This document shows positions 34,287 through 42,018 of a DNA stretch of 64,000 bases, piece after piece. The stretch is from assembly GCF_008905045.1 (NCBI RefSeq), contig NZ_VWMY01000051.1, forward strand, positions 1 to 64,000, written 5' to 3'. Position numbers and translations under genes: made by a program. Each line of letters starts with the position of its first letter. Position 1 is the first letter of the stretch. Below the pieces are notes generated by a model that saw nothing but the letters and a program-made list of their open reading frames with translations, was not told the DNA's origin and ran no database searches. This stretch comes from Streptomyces albicerus (lineage in GTDB: Bacteria > Actinomycetota > Actinomycetes > Streptomycetales > Streptomycetaceae).

Positions 34287-35782
34287 CCTGGGCAGCGGCC
34301 GGACGGGACGGGGCGCTGTCCCTGGCGCCGCTCGCGTCCGGATCGCGCCGTCACGCCATGGGCACGGCGTGTGTCGCCGTGCTGGCAGCGCTCGCGTTCG
34401 GCGCCCTCCTCCCCAGTGACCCGCTCGCGGCCGTCGCCGCGATCGTGGTGATCCCGCTGGCGCTCGGGGCTCCGGTTGCCGCGCTGTCCGCGCTGCTCGC
34501 CCTTACGGTGCTGGTGCCCTTCTCCGTACAGGACCAGTTCTCCGTCGTCGGCGGATCCGGCCGACCCGGGCTGCTGCTCGCCGACGTCCTCCTCGTCCTG
34601 GGACTGTGCCGGGTCGGATGGCTGATCCTTTCGCGCAGGCTGAGGATCGACGCGCCGCTCCTCACCGCCGCGGCCGTCGCCCTGGTGCTCACCGGGGCCC
34701 TGGCATGGGGAATCGCACACGGAGCCGCCGTCAGCGAGGCGGGTCATGAAGCGCGTCGTGTGATGCTCGGCGTGGGTGCGTTCGTGCTGGCGTGGCCTGT
34801 GGTCCGCGACGAGGCGGCCCGACGACGTCTCGAGAAGGGACTCATCGCTCTCGGGTTGGCTCTGGGGGCCTGGGGGCTGATCCAGTGGGGGTTCTCCATC
34901 AGCTACACGAGCGCGGCCGATGTCGGCGTACGCCGCGGGGTGGACCTCACGTCATCGGGCCGCGGTTCGCTGCAGGGCGGGCTGTACGCGTACCCGGTCG
35001 CCGTGACCCTCGCCTGGGCCGCCCTGGTTTCCGGTCGCGTGCGGTCGACCGCGGTGCGGTGGCTGCTGGCGGCGATCGTGTGCTTGAACGCGCTCTGCGC
35101 CTGGCTGACGTACGAGCGGACCTTCTGGGTGGCCGCGGCGGTGGCCTGCGCCGTCGTGCTGATGATGTCGGGGGCCCATGCGCGCCGGATCGCGGCGAGG
35201 TGGGTGCCCATCGGTGCCGTGTCGCTGCTCGTGTGCCTCTTCGCGCTCGCGCCCGGCGAGGTCCGTACGGCCGCGGAACGCCTGGTCTCGGTCACTCGGC
35301 TCGAGGTCGACAAGTCCTACGAGTACCGGGTGATCGAGTCGCAGATCGTCGGGGAGGAGATCAAGAGCCGACCCCTGACCGGATCGGGCTTCGGCGCCAC
35401 GATCACCTGGGGCAAGGACGATACGTTCAGCACCCTGACGACCCCCTTCGCCCACAACGGCTACCTCTGGCTGGCATGGAAGGTCGGGATACCGGCGGCG
35501 GCCTTCGTCGTGCTCGTGATCGCAGCGGCGGTCGTGCGGCGGGGCCCGCCCGTCGAGGAGTGGCGGTGGCACACCCTCAGGATCGGCAGCCGAGCGGCCC
35601 TGCTCGCGCTTCTCCTCGTCAGCGTGACCTTTCCGGCTTTCGACGCTCTGGGTGTCACCGCGGTAATGGGCTTGCTGGTCGCCATCTGCTTCAGCGGTGG
35701 TGCCGATGCCACCCCGGGGAGACCGCTGTCGCCCCGCAGCGGTACGACGGAGCAGGCCCGGCTGCGTGTGCCGCGGATGTGA
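34283..35782 (+). CDS. O-antigen polymerase/ligase-like membrane protein (Wzy/WaaL type)
   Basis: 499 aa with ~11 spans and a large extracytoplasmic loop (SISYTSAADVGVRRGVDLTSSGRGSLQGGLYA). The Wzy_C-type region LNALCAWLTYERTFWVAAAVACAVVLMM and the later loop YEYRVIESQIVGEEIKSRPLTGSGFGATI followed by HNGYLWLAWKVGIPAAAF are characteristic of O-antigen ligase-related proteins. The GTG overlaps the flippase stop (GTGA). Polymerisation or transfer of the glycan is inferred from position. Confidence 0.9.
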   Translation: MTWAAAGRDGALSLAPLASGSRRHAMGTACVAVLAALAFGALLPSDPLAAVAAIVVIPLALGAPVAALSALLALTVLVPFSVQDQFSVVGGSGRPGLLLADVLLVLGLCRVGWLILSRRLRIDAPLLTAAAVALVLTGALAWGIAHGAAVSEAGHEARRVMLGVGAFVLAWPVVRDEAARRRLEKGLIALGLALGAWGLIQWGFSISYTSAADVGVRRGVDLTSSGRGSLQGGLYAYPVAVTLAWAALVSGRVRSTAVRWLLAAIVCLNALCAWLTYERTFWVAAAVACAVVLMMSGAHARRIAARWVPIGAVSLLVCLFALAPGEVRTAAERLVSVTRLEVDKSYEYRVIESQIVGEEIKSRPLTGSGFGATITWGKDDTFSTLTTPFAHNGYLWLAWKVGIPAAAFVVLVIAAAVVRRGPPVEEWRWHTLRIGSRAALLALLLVSVTFPAFDALGVTAVMGLLVAICFSGGADATPGRPLSPRSGTTEQARLRVPRM

Positions 35783-35796
35783 GGAGACGATGCCTC

Positions 35797-36888
35797 GTGC
35801 CGGCCACCAGGTGTTCTCGTGACAAGGGCCTTGGTCCGCAAGGTGCGTTGACGCGCCACGCACGGTGCCTGGCCGGCGCCGTGCTGAGCATCGTGCTCGT
35901 CGCCACGGCGACGTCCGGATGGGCCGGTGACCCCGTACCCGGCTCGGCGCAGCAGCGACAACACGGTTTCGCCCTGCCCACGTACTCCCGTGACGGTTAC
36001 GGCGATACGCAGATACTCGAGCGCCATCTCCGCGACATCGCCGACGTCGGCGCGGGATGGGTCCAGATCACACCCACGTGGTTCCAGGCCAGTGCCGATG
36101 CCGACGAGATCACCCGGGCGCCGGCCGGTGCGGTATGGCAGACGCCCGACGACGCCGGAGTGCGGAAGGTGATCGCCCTGTCCCACGACCGCGGATTGAA
36201 GGTCCTGCTCAAACCGCATGTCGATCTGCCGGGCGCCGAGAGCCGGGGCCTCATCCGGCCACGCGACCACGCGACATGGTTCGCCTCCTACACCGACTTC
36301 ATCACCCACTACGCGGATCTGGCCGGACGGACCGGAGTGGAGCAATTCGCCGTGGGGACCGAACTGGAGGGGGTCTCGGGGGACAGAGACAAGTGGCTGG
36401 GCGTCATCCGGGCCGTGCGTGCCCGCTATCCGGGGCCGCTGGTGTACGCGGCCAACTACGACGAGTACCCCCGGGTCGCCTTCTGGGACGCCGTGGACCT
36501 GATCGGCGTCGACGCCTACTGGCCCCTGAGCACGCGGCCCACCCACGATGTGCAGGCGCTGGAGCAGACCTGGAGACCCATCCGGGAGGAGTTGGCGGCG
36601 TTCGCGGCCGAGCGTGGTCGCAGGATCGTGTTCACCGAAGCCGGCTATGTCAGCCAGCGCGGCTCCACCACCGCCCCGTACTCCTGGACGATCAGCGCGA
36701 CGCCGGATCAGGCGGAGCAGGCGGCCGGCTACGAGGCGCTGCTCGCGAGCTTCCGGAGCCAGCCCTGGTGGGCCGGTGTCTTCTGGTGGGTCTGGGACGT
36801 GACGCCACACGGAAGCCGGGATGACGTGCTCGATTACACGCCGCGCGACAAGGAAGCCGAGAAGGTGGTGCGCCGATGGTGGACATGA
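35797..36888 (+). CDS. Secreted GH113-like glycosidase (TIM barrel)
   Basis: 363 aa with a signal peptide (RHARCLAGAVLSIVLVATATSGWA). Catalytic-fold motifs: DVGAGWVQITPTWFQ, GLKVLLKPHVDLP, VEQFAVGTELEGVSGDRDKWLGVIRAVRARYPGPLVYAANYDEY (acid/base Glu in GTELEG), FWDAVDLIGVDAYWPLS, RRIVFTEAGYVSQRGSTTAPYSW (nucleophile Glu in FTEAGY) and WWAGVFWWVWD. These fit GH113 (beta-1,4-mannanase) proteins. The GTG at 35797 follows GAGGAG. Its position in the operon suggests trimming or release of the exported polymer; GH113 membership means a mannan-like backbone is possible. Confidence 0.88.
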   Translation: MPATRCSRDKGLGPQGALTRHARCLAGAVLSIVLVATATSGWAGDPVPGSAQQRQHGFALPTYSRDGYGDTQILERHLRDIADVGAGWVQITPTWFQASADADEITRAPAGAVWQTPDDAGVRKVIALSHDRGLKVLLKPHVDLPGAESRGLIRPRDHATWFASYTDFITHYADLAGRTGVEQFAVGTELEGVSGDRDKWLGVIRAVRARYPGPLVYAANYDEYPRVAFWDAVDLIGVDAYWPLSTRPTHDVQALEQTWRPIREELAAFAAERGRRIVFTEAGYVSQRGSTTAPYSWTISATPDQAEQAAGYEALLASFRSQPWWAGVFWWVWDVTPHGSRDDVLDYTPRDKEAEKVVRRWWT

Positions 36889-37033
36889 TCGGCGCCGCGA
36901 GCGACCCCCGCGTGCGTCGCTCCTGCGGCTCCTTCGGAGCTTTCGACATCAACGAGAGGGCAGGTCGATGCCGCGCCCGCGGATTCGCCCCCGAAGCGGG
37001 TCTGCCGACAGGTCGCTGCCGTGGAGGTGCGTC

Positions 37034-37837
37034 ATGCGACAGGACGCGATGAGCAACGCCACGGGCGTGGTCGAGTCGATGCGGAGAATCTTGGGGCCGC
37101 GGGGCCGCCGAGCGGCGCGGCACACCGTCGACGCACTCGCCGGCCCCTGGCTCGGATCGATCCGGCGCGTGCGTACGAACCTCCCCTACGTCGCCGTGAC
37201 ATTCGACGACGGGCCCGACCGGACGTGGACCCCGCAGGTGCTCGACGTCCTCACCGACCGGGCGTGCCACGCGACGTTCTTCATGCTGGTGTGCAACGCC
37301 CGTCGGCACCCTGAACTCGTCCGCCGTATGGTCGCCGAGGGGCACGAGGTCGCACTGCACGGAGCTGATCACCGGAGCCTCGCCCACCTGTCACGCCAGG
37401 CAGTACGGGCGCGCCTCGAATTGGCGGCATCGGAACTCGCAGCGATCGCCGGCGCTCCCGTCAGGCTGTTCCGGCCCCCCTTCGGAGCACAGACACTGCG
37501 GAGCTATCTCGGCACACGGGACGTCGGCCTCGACTGTGTCGTCTGGGACCTGGACAGCCTCGACTGGTGCGGTGGAAGCGAGCGGGAAGTCGCGGACAGC
37601 GTCATCACCCAGGCCACCGAGGGGACCATTGTCCTTGCGCACGACGGCCGCGCGGGCATCGACGAGGGCGCGAGTCCCCACCCCCCGTTCGACCGCGCCA
37701 GGATGACGGAACTCCTCATCGGCGGACTGGCGCGGCGCGGGCTGCGCAACATCACCGTGTCGGACCTGCTCGCCATCGGCGACGTGCGTCGCACGGTCTG
37801 GTTCTCCCACTACACACCCCCCGAGCACGACAGGTGA
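37034..37837 (+). CDS. Polysaccharide deacetylase (CE4, NodB domain)
   Basis: 267 aa. All CE4 motifs are visible: VTFDDGPDRTWTPQVL (motif 1, catalytic Asp and metal Asp), EVALHGADHRSLAHL (motif 2, metal His pair), RLFRPPFGAQ (motif 3), WDLDSLDWCG (motif 4) and GTIVLAHDG (motif 5, His). The ATG at 37034 has GGAGG 7 nt upstream; earlier in-frame codons lie in unconserved sequence. No convincing signal peptide, so export or cytoplasmic action is unclear. Probably de-N-acetylates the glycan made by this operon. Confidence 0.92.
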   Translation: MRQDAMSNATGVVESMRRILGPRGRRAARHTVDALAGPWLGSIRRVRTNLPYVAVTFDDGPDRTWTPQVLDVLTDRACHATFFMLVCNARRHPELVRRMVAEGHEVALHGADHRSLAHLSRQAVRARLELAASELAAIAGAPVRLFRPPFGAQTLRSYLGTRDVGLDCVVWDLDSLDWCGGSEREVADSVITQATEGTIVLAHDGRAGIDEGASPHPPFDRARMTELLIGGLARRGLRNITVSDLLAIGDVRRTVWFSHYTPPEHDR

Positions 37838-37895
37838 CGCCCCGATGTGGCCGTGGACGGCCGCTGAACATGCGCACACCGGGAAGGCGGACGTG

Positions 37896-38954
37896 ATGGC
37901 GGACATGCAGGGACCAGGACGAGACACCGAGCTGGACGTCGTCATCGCGACCCGTGACCGCCCGGCCGACAAGCTGGCGGCCTGTCTCGGCGCGCTCTGG
38001 CGCCAGAGTTTCGAGCACTTCGGTGTGATCGTGGTCGACGACGGCAGCCGGGACCCGGTGGTGGGTCGCGTCGAGGAGTCCCACCCCACCCGCCGGATCC
38101 GGGTCATCCGCAATGCGGAATCGGTTGGGCCTGCCGCGAGCCGTAACCGGGGTGTGGCCCTGTCGGACGCACCGTACGTGCTGTTCATCGACGACGACTG
38201 CATCTCCCATCCCGAGCTGGTCGCCCGGCACCACGCCGCACTGCGCCGTGCCGCCGGATCCGTGGTGTCCCTCGGCCCGATCCTTTCCCCGCCTGGGCGG
38301 CGCCTACCGCCCTGGACGCACTGGGACGCCGATCGTCTGGGACGGGAATACGCTCGGCTGGGCCGCGGCGAGAGCACCTCGGCGTGGACCCACTGCTATA
38401 CCGGCAACCTCGCGGTTCGTCGCGCGGACTTCCGCGCTGTTGGCGGATTCGACGAGCGTCTGGCCAGACAGGAGGACATCGAACTCGGCTTCCGGCTCTT
38501 CCGACTGGGCCGCCGGTTCGCGTTCTCTCCTGACGCCATCGTCTGGCACGACAGCGATCGCACCCTTCGGAGGTGGACCCGCATCCCAGCCCTCAGCGCA
38601 CATTTCGACGTTCTCATCGATCAGCTCGTACCCGATTCGCAACGGCTGTCGTCGGTGCGCGAGGGCCTGCGCCACCGGCACTGGCTGCTACGCCTCGCCC
38701 GTCGGGTCTGCCGGCCGCCTGCGGCTCACCGGTGCGTCGTCACTGGCGCGATCGGAGCAGGATGTCTGCTCCACGTCCTACACGCCGATCGACCGTCACT
38801 GGCGGCCTTCAGCCTGGTCTGGGATCTCGAATACACCCGCGCCCTGGCGGAGGCGACATCCACCTCCCCAGAGCGACTCCAGCCAGCCTCCCCACGTTAC
38901 GGGCGGCGCGGTGCCGCAGGAGGGGAGGCAGACCGTCCAGGAACTCGTCCGTGA
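37896..38954 (+). CDS. Family 2 glycosyltransferase
   Basis: 352 aa GT-A enzyme: LDVVIATRDRPADKLAACLGALWRQSFEHFGVIVVDDGSRDPVV, VGPAASRNRGVALSDAPYVLFIDDDCISHPELV (DXD-type DDD), then GNLAVRRADFRAVGGFDERLARQEDIELGFRLFRLGRRFAFSPDAIVWHD (ED base). The ATG at 37896 has a GGAAGG site; ATG 37845 in the same frame is an alternative. Last gene of the operon. The C-terminal ~40 residues become Pro/Arg-rich near the ISL3 remnant and may be altered. Confidence 0.9.
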   Translation: MADMQGPGRDTELDVVIATRDRPADKLAACLGALWRQSFEHFGVIVVDDGSRDPVVGRVEESHPTRRIRVIRNAESVGPAASRNRGVALSDAPYVLFIDDDCISHPELVARHHAALRRAAGSVVSLGPILSPPGRRLPPWTHWDADRLGREYARLGRGESTSAWTHCYTGNLAVRRADFRAVGGFDERLARQEDIELGFRLFRLGRRFAFSPDAIVWHDSDRTLRRWTRIPALSAHFDVLIDQLVPDSQRLSSVREGLRHRHWLLRLARRVCRPPAAHRCVVTGAIGAGCLLHVLHADRPSLAAFSLVWDLEYTRALAEATSTSPERLQPASPRYGRRGAAGGEADRPGTRP

Positions 38955-38978
38955 ACGGTTCAGCCACCGCGATGGCGG

Positions 38979-39370
38979 TCAACTGGCAGCGTCGACCGCG
39001 TCGGTCCAGGCGGGGAGTCTGCCGCCGAGGCGGCCGGTGAGTATCTCGCCGAAGTCGCGAACATGCCCGGCGGCCCTGTCCAGTTCGCGGCAGCGGGCCA
39101 GGACGTCCTTCAAGGCGGCGCGGTCCTCCTCACTCAGGGCCGTGGGGTGACGGATGAACCAGCCGGTCACCTGCCGCACCGACGGCAGCGGGGGGCGGCG
39201 TGCCCGACGGTGCGGTGCGCAAGGTGGCGATGTGAGCGCGGACCATGGCGTAGGTGACCGGGGCGTGCTCGGCAAGCAGTTCGCTGTGCAGCTGGGTGAC
39301 GCTCGTGCATCCCGCGGCGAACCGTCGCTCCACGTCCCAGGCGATCCCGGTGTGCAGCACGTTGAGTGGC
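38979..39370 (-). mobile_element. ISL3-family transposase remnant
   Basis: Two frames reassemble a middle portion of an ISL3 transposase: CTSVTQLHSELLAEHAPVTYAMVRAHIATLRTAPSGTPP, then PSVRQVTGWFIRHPTALSEEDRAALKDVLARCRELDRAAGHVRDFGEILTGRLGGRLPAWTDAVDA. The zinc-finger N-terminus and catalytic C-terminus are missing. It separates the polysaccharide operon from the TetR gene. Confidence 0.8.
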
Positions 39371-39386
39371 CGTACGCCCAGAAGAC

Positions 39387-39410
39387 GTATATTTACATCG
39401 TATACGTACA
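39387..39410. promoter_or_regulatory. TetR operator copy 1 (24 bp)
   Basis: AT-rich box beginning GTATAT and ending TCGTATACGTACA, ~80 bp upstream of the tetR ATG. It is identical at 21 of 24 positions to 40362-40385. Confidence 0.7.
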
Positions 39411-39492
39411 CTTTGCGCCCGTAGGTGCATAGAGTCAACACGAGCTCCACCCGAGCGGGACATGGCACGGGCCGATCACCCGGAGGCGAGGC

Positions 39493-40284
39493 ATGGCCAA
39501 GGAGCAGCGGAAGCCGCGACGGAAGGGCGAGGGGGCCGGAGCCGCCCCGGCGCGCCGCGCCAGCGACCGAGGCCGGTACGGCCGGCTGAGCCGGGAGCGC
39601 ATGCTGGCCAGCGCCCTCGAGCTGGTGGACCGTGAAGGCCTCTCGGCGCTGAGCATGCGCCGTCTGGGTGCCGAGCTCGACGTCGAGGCAATGGCGCTCT
39701 ACCGGTACGCGGCAAGCAAGGACGCCCTCCTGGACGGCCTGGTCGAGGCCGTCCACCTCCAACTGGAGGAACGTCTGGCCGCCGGCCCCGGATCCACTCC
39801 CGGCACGGCGTCCGTCGAGGCTCCCGCATGGCGCACCGAGCTCCACCGGCTCGCGCGGGCGACGTACGAGACCTGCCTGGCCCACCCCCAGGTGGTGCCG
39901 CTGCTCTCCACGCGCATGCTGGCCGTCCCGCTGGCCCGGCGACCGCTCGCAGTCCTGAGGCATCACGAGCGGGTGCTCACCCTGCTTCAGGACGCCGGAC
40001 TCGACGCGACCCGTTCCGCCGCCACCTTCCGCGCCTTCACCGGCTGGGTCCTCGGCTACGTGTCCGTGGAACTACAGGCCATGGTGGACAACCCCGAAGA
40101 GCCGGACCCCTCGTTCCGCCTCGGACTGCACAACATGCCACACCAGGAACTGCCCAGGCTCCGGGAAGCCGCCACCACCCTCGCCGAACGGGGCGGACCG
40201 GAGGGCCTGGCCGCCGGACTCGACGCCCTGCTCGATCGTTTCACCCGGGTGGAGGCGGAGCGGGCCCACCGGCCGGACTCCTGA
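39493..40284 (+). CDS. TetR/AcrR-family transcriptional regulator
   Basis: 263 aa. A basic Arg/Ala-rich tail of ~25 residues precedes the helix-turn-helix (LSRERMLASALELVDREGLSALSMRRLGAELDVEAMALYRYAASKDALLDGLVEAV); AMALYRYAASKD is the TetR(Class B)/TetR_C_1 subfamily recognition helix. The C-terminal domain (LARATYETCLAHPQVVPLLSTRML, AFTGWVLGYVSVELQ) is the TetR_C ligand domain. GGAGG 6 nt before the ATG. The two matched 24-bp boxes on either side suggest it represses itself and the small gene downstream. Confidence 0.92.
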   Translation: MAKEQRKPRRKGEGAGAAPARRASDRGRYGRLSRERMLASALELVDREGLSALSMRRLGAELDVEAMALYRYAASKDALLDGLVEAVHLQLEERLAAGPGSTPGTASVEAPAWRTELHRLARATYETCLAHPQVVPLLSTRMLAVPLARRPLAVLRHHERVLTLLQDAGLDATRSAATFRAFTGWVLGYVSVELQAMVDNPEEPDPSFRLGLHNMPHQELPRLREAATTLAERGGPEGLAAGLDALLDRFTRVEAERAHRPDS

Positions 40285-40361
40285 CTGACTCCTCCGCGTC
40301 CCACTCCGGCAAGGCGCCCCCTCAGCAGCCCTTGACGCCTGGAACAAAAAGGCGCAGAGTT

Positions 40362-40385
40362 GTATATATACGTCGTAAACGTACA
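40362..40385. promoter_or_regulatory. TetR operator copy 2 (24 bp)
   Basis: Near-copy (21/24) of 39387-39410, containing GTATATATAC and TCGTAAACGTACA. It lies 35 bp before the small frame at 40420, overlapping where its promoter should be. Confidence 0.7.
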
Positions 40386-40419
40386 GCGCTCATCGTCTCT
40401 CATTCAGGAGCGTCGAGCC

Positions 40420-40689
40420 ATGGCGCGCAGCCAGCCGGTCAGGGCAGACCTTCTCAAGTCCGAGCATCACCGTGCGCGGGCCTCGGACCGCGACGCCCTC
40501 CTGAACGCACCCCGCGCGGCCGAACTCCCCCGCCGGAACCAAGCCGCCTCGGGACTGCCCACGTACTTCCTCGTCACCACGCCAAGGCTGCTCCGGGACG
40601 CTCCGGCGACAGCGATCCCCTCGTTGCCGCTCGCCGACGACACCTGCGCCTCGTTCCCGCCATGTCGCACGACCCGTCCTCCGGCCTGA
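40420..40689 (+). CDS. Small hypothetical protein downstream of the TetR operator, possibly a truncated target gene
   Basis: 89 codons; the ATG has a CAGGAG site 9 nt upstream and follows operator copy 2, so an expressed gene is plausible here. The product is basic then Pro/Ala-rich, with no recognised domain or membrane span. TetR partners are normally transporters or enzymes, so this may be the 5' stub of a deleted target. Codon bias is weaker than in neighbours. Confidence 0.35.
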   Translation: MARSQPVRADLLKSEHHRARASDRDALLNAPRAAELPRRNQAASGLPTYFLVTTPRLLRDAPATAIPSLPLADDTCASFPPCRTTRPPA

Positions 40690-40811
40690 TGATGATCACC
40701 GGACCGGCGCTCCCATCGACAGCGGCGCACCAGTCCCCCTGTGCATGGGGAGACGTCGTTCTCCCCGTTCACCCGTCGTACGTCGCCGCCGTCCCGGGCG
40801 GGTGAGGCGCA

Positions 40812-41903
40812 GTGAACACGGACCGACGCCAGAAGGCACACGGACCGCCGAGCGCACCGTCAACGATCCTGGTCACCGGCGGAGCCGGCTTCATCGGCAG
40901 CCACACCTGCGTCGAACTCCTCGACCACGGCTACGAGTTGATCGTGGTCGACGACTACTCCAACAGCACACCTCAGGTCCTGGCCCGCGTGGAACGGATC
41001 GCCGGCCGTTTCGTCGGGGCCGTCTATGAGCTGGACATCCGTGATCGGCGCGCCCTGTCTGCCGTCTTCGACCGACACTCCGTGGACGCCGTCGTGCACT
41101 TTGCCGCGCACAAGGCTGTGGGCGAGTCGACACGGATGCCCATCGAGTACTACGACACCAACGTCGGCGGCACCACCGCCTTGCTTCGGACCATGCACGA
41201 CCACGGGGTGCACCAGCTCGTGTTCTCCTCCTCCTGCTCGATCTACGGCGATGCCGGACACGGACCGCTCGACGAAGCCACCCCCGCCCGGCCCACGAGT
41301 CCCTACGCCGCCTCCAAGTGGGTCTGCGAACAGATCCTCGCCGACGTCTGCCACCGGTGCCCCGAGTACACCGTGCTGTGCCTGCGGTACTTCAACCCGG
41401 CCGGAGCCCACCCGAGCGGACTCCTCGGCGAGGACCCACGCGGCGCACCCGACAACCTCATGCCGTACGTGGCCCAGGTGGCCGTCGGCCGACGGCCACG
41501 ACTCCCTGTGTTCGGCGACGACTACCCCACCCCCGACGGGACCGCGATCCGCGACTATCTCCACGTCATGGACACCGTGGAAGCCCACCGCGTGGCACTC
41601 GACCACCTCGCCGACGGGCCGGGCATGCGCGTGTACAACCTGGGTGTCGGCAAGGGAAGTTCGGTCCTCGACGTCGTCGCCGCGTTCTCCGAAGCCTGCG
41701 GCAGACCCATTCCTTACGAAGTCGCGCCCCGACGCCCCGGCGACGCGACCGAACTCGTCGCCGACGCGACCGCCGTGGCACGCGCCTGGGGCTGGCACCC
41801 CACCCGGAACCTCGCCGACATGTGCCGAGACGCCTGGCGGTTCCAGCAGCTCAACCCCAGCGGCTACGCAGGCTCGGCACGGCGCCCGAACACGAAGGAC
41901 TGA
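40812..41903 (+). CDS. galE: UDP-glucose 4-epimerase
   Basis: 363 aa extended-SDR enzyme interconverting UDP-glucose and UDP-galactose (or GlcNAc forms). NAD-binding ILVTGGAGFIGSHTCVELLDHGYELIVVDDYSNS, catalytic FSSSCSIYG and YAASKWVCEQIL (YxxxK), then LRYFNPAGAHPSGLLGEDPRGAPDNLMPYVAQVAVGRRPRLPVFGDDYPTPDGTAIRDYLHVMDTVEAH, all GalE signatures. A GTG start at 40812 gives an N-terminal extension of ~16 residues before the Rossmann strand. It stands alone between the TetR locus and the c-di-GMP gene and could supply sugar nucleotides to either polysaccharide operon. Confidence 0.95.
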   Translation: MNTDRRQKAHGPPSAPSTILVTGGAGFIGSHTCVELLDHGYELIVVDDYSNSTPQVLARVERIAGRFVGAVYELDIRDRRALSAVFDRHSVDAVVHFAAHKAVGESTRMPIEYYDTNVGGTTALLRTMHDHGVHQLVFSSSCSIYGDAGHGPLDEATPARPTSPYAASKWVCEQILADVCHRCPEYTVLCLRYFNPAGAHPSGLLGEDPRGAPDNLMPYVAQVAVGRRPRLPVFGDDYPTPDGTAIRDYLHVMDTVEAHRVALDHLADGPGMRVYNLGVGKGSSVLDVVAAFSEACGRPIPYEVAPRRPGDATELVADATAVARAWGWHPTRNLADMCRDAWRFQQLNPSGYAGSARRPNTKD

Positions 41904-42018
41904 TGCCTCCGACGAAGCAGTCACGAGATGCAACGCCCCACCCCCATGCCTAAGATCGAGAAAGACGCCAGACCAAGGAAGATGACCCAGTGGCCTCCGA
42001 CGCGGGGAGGCGACGCCA

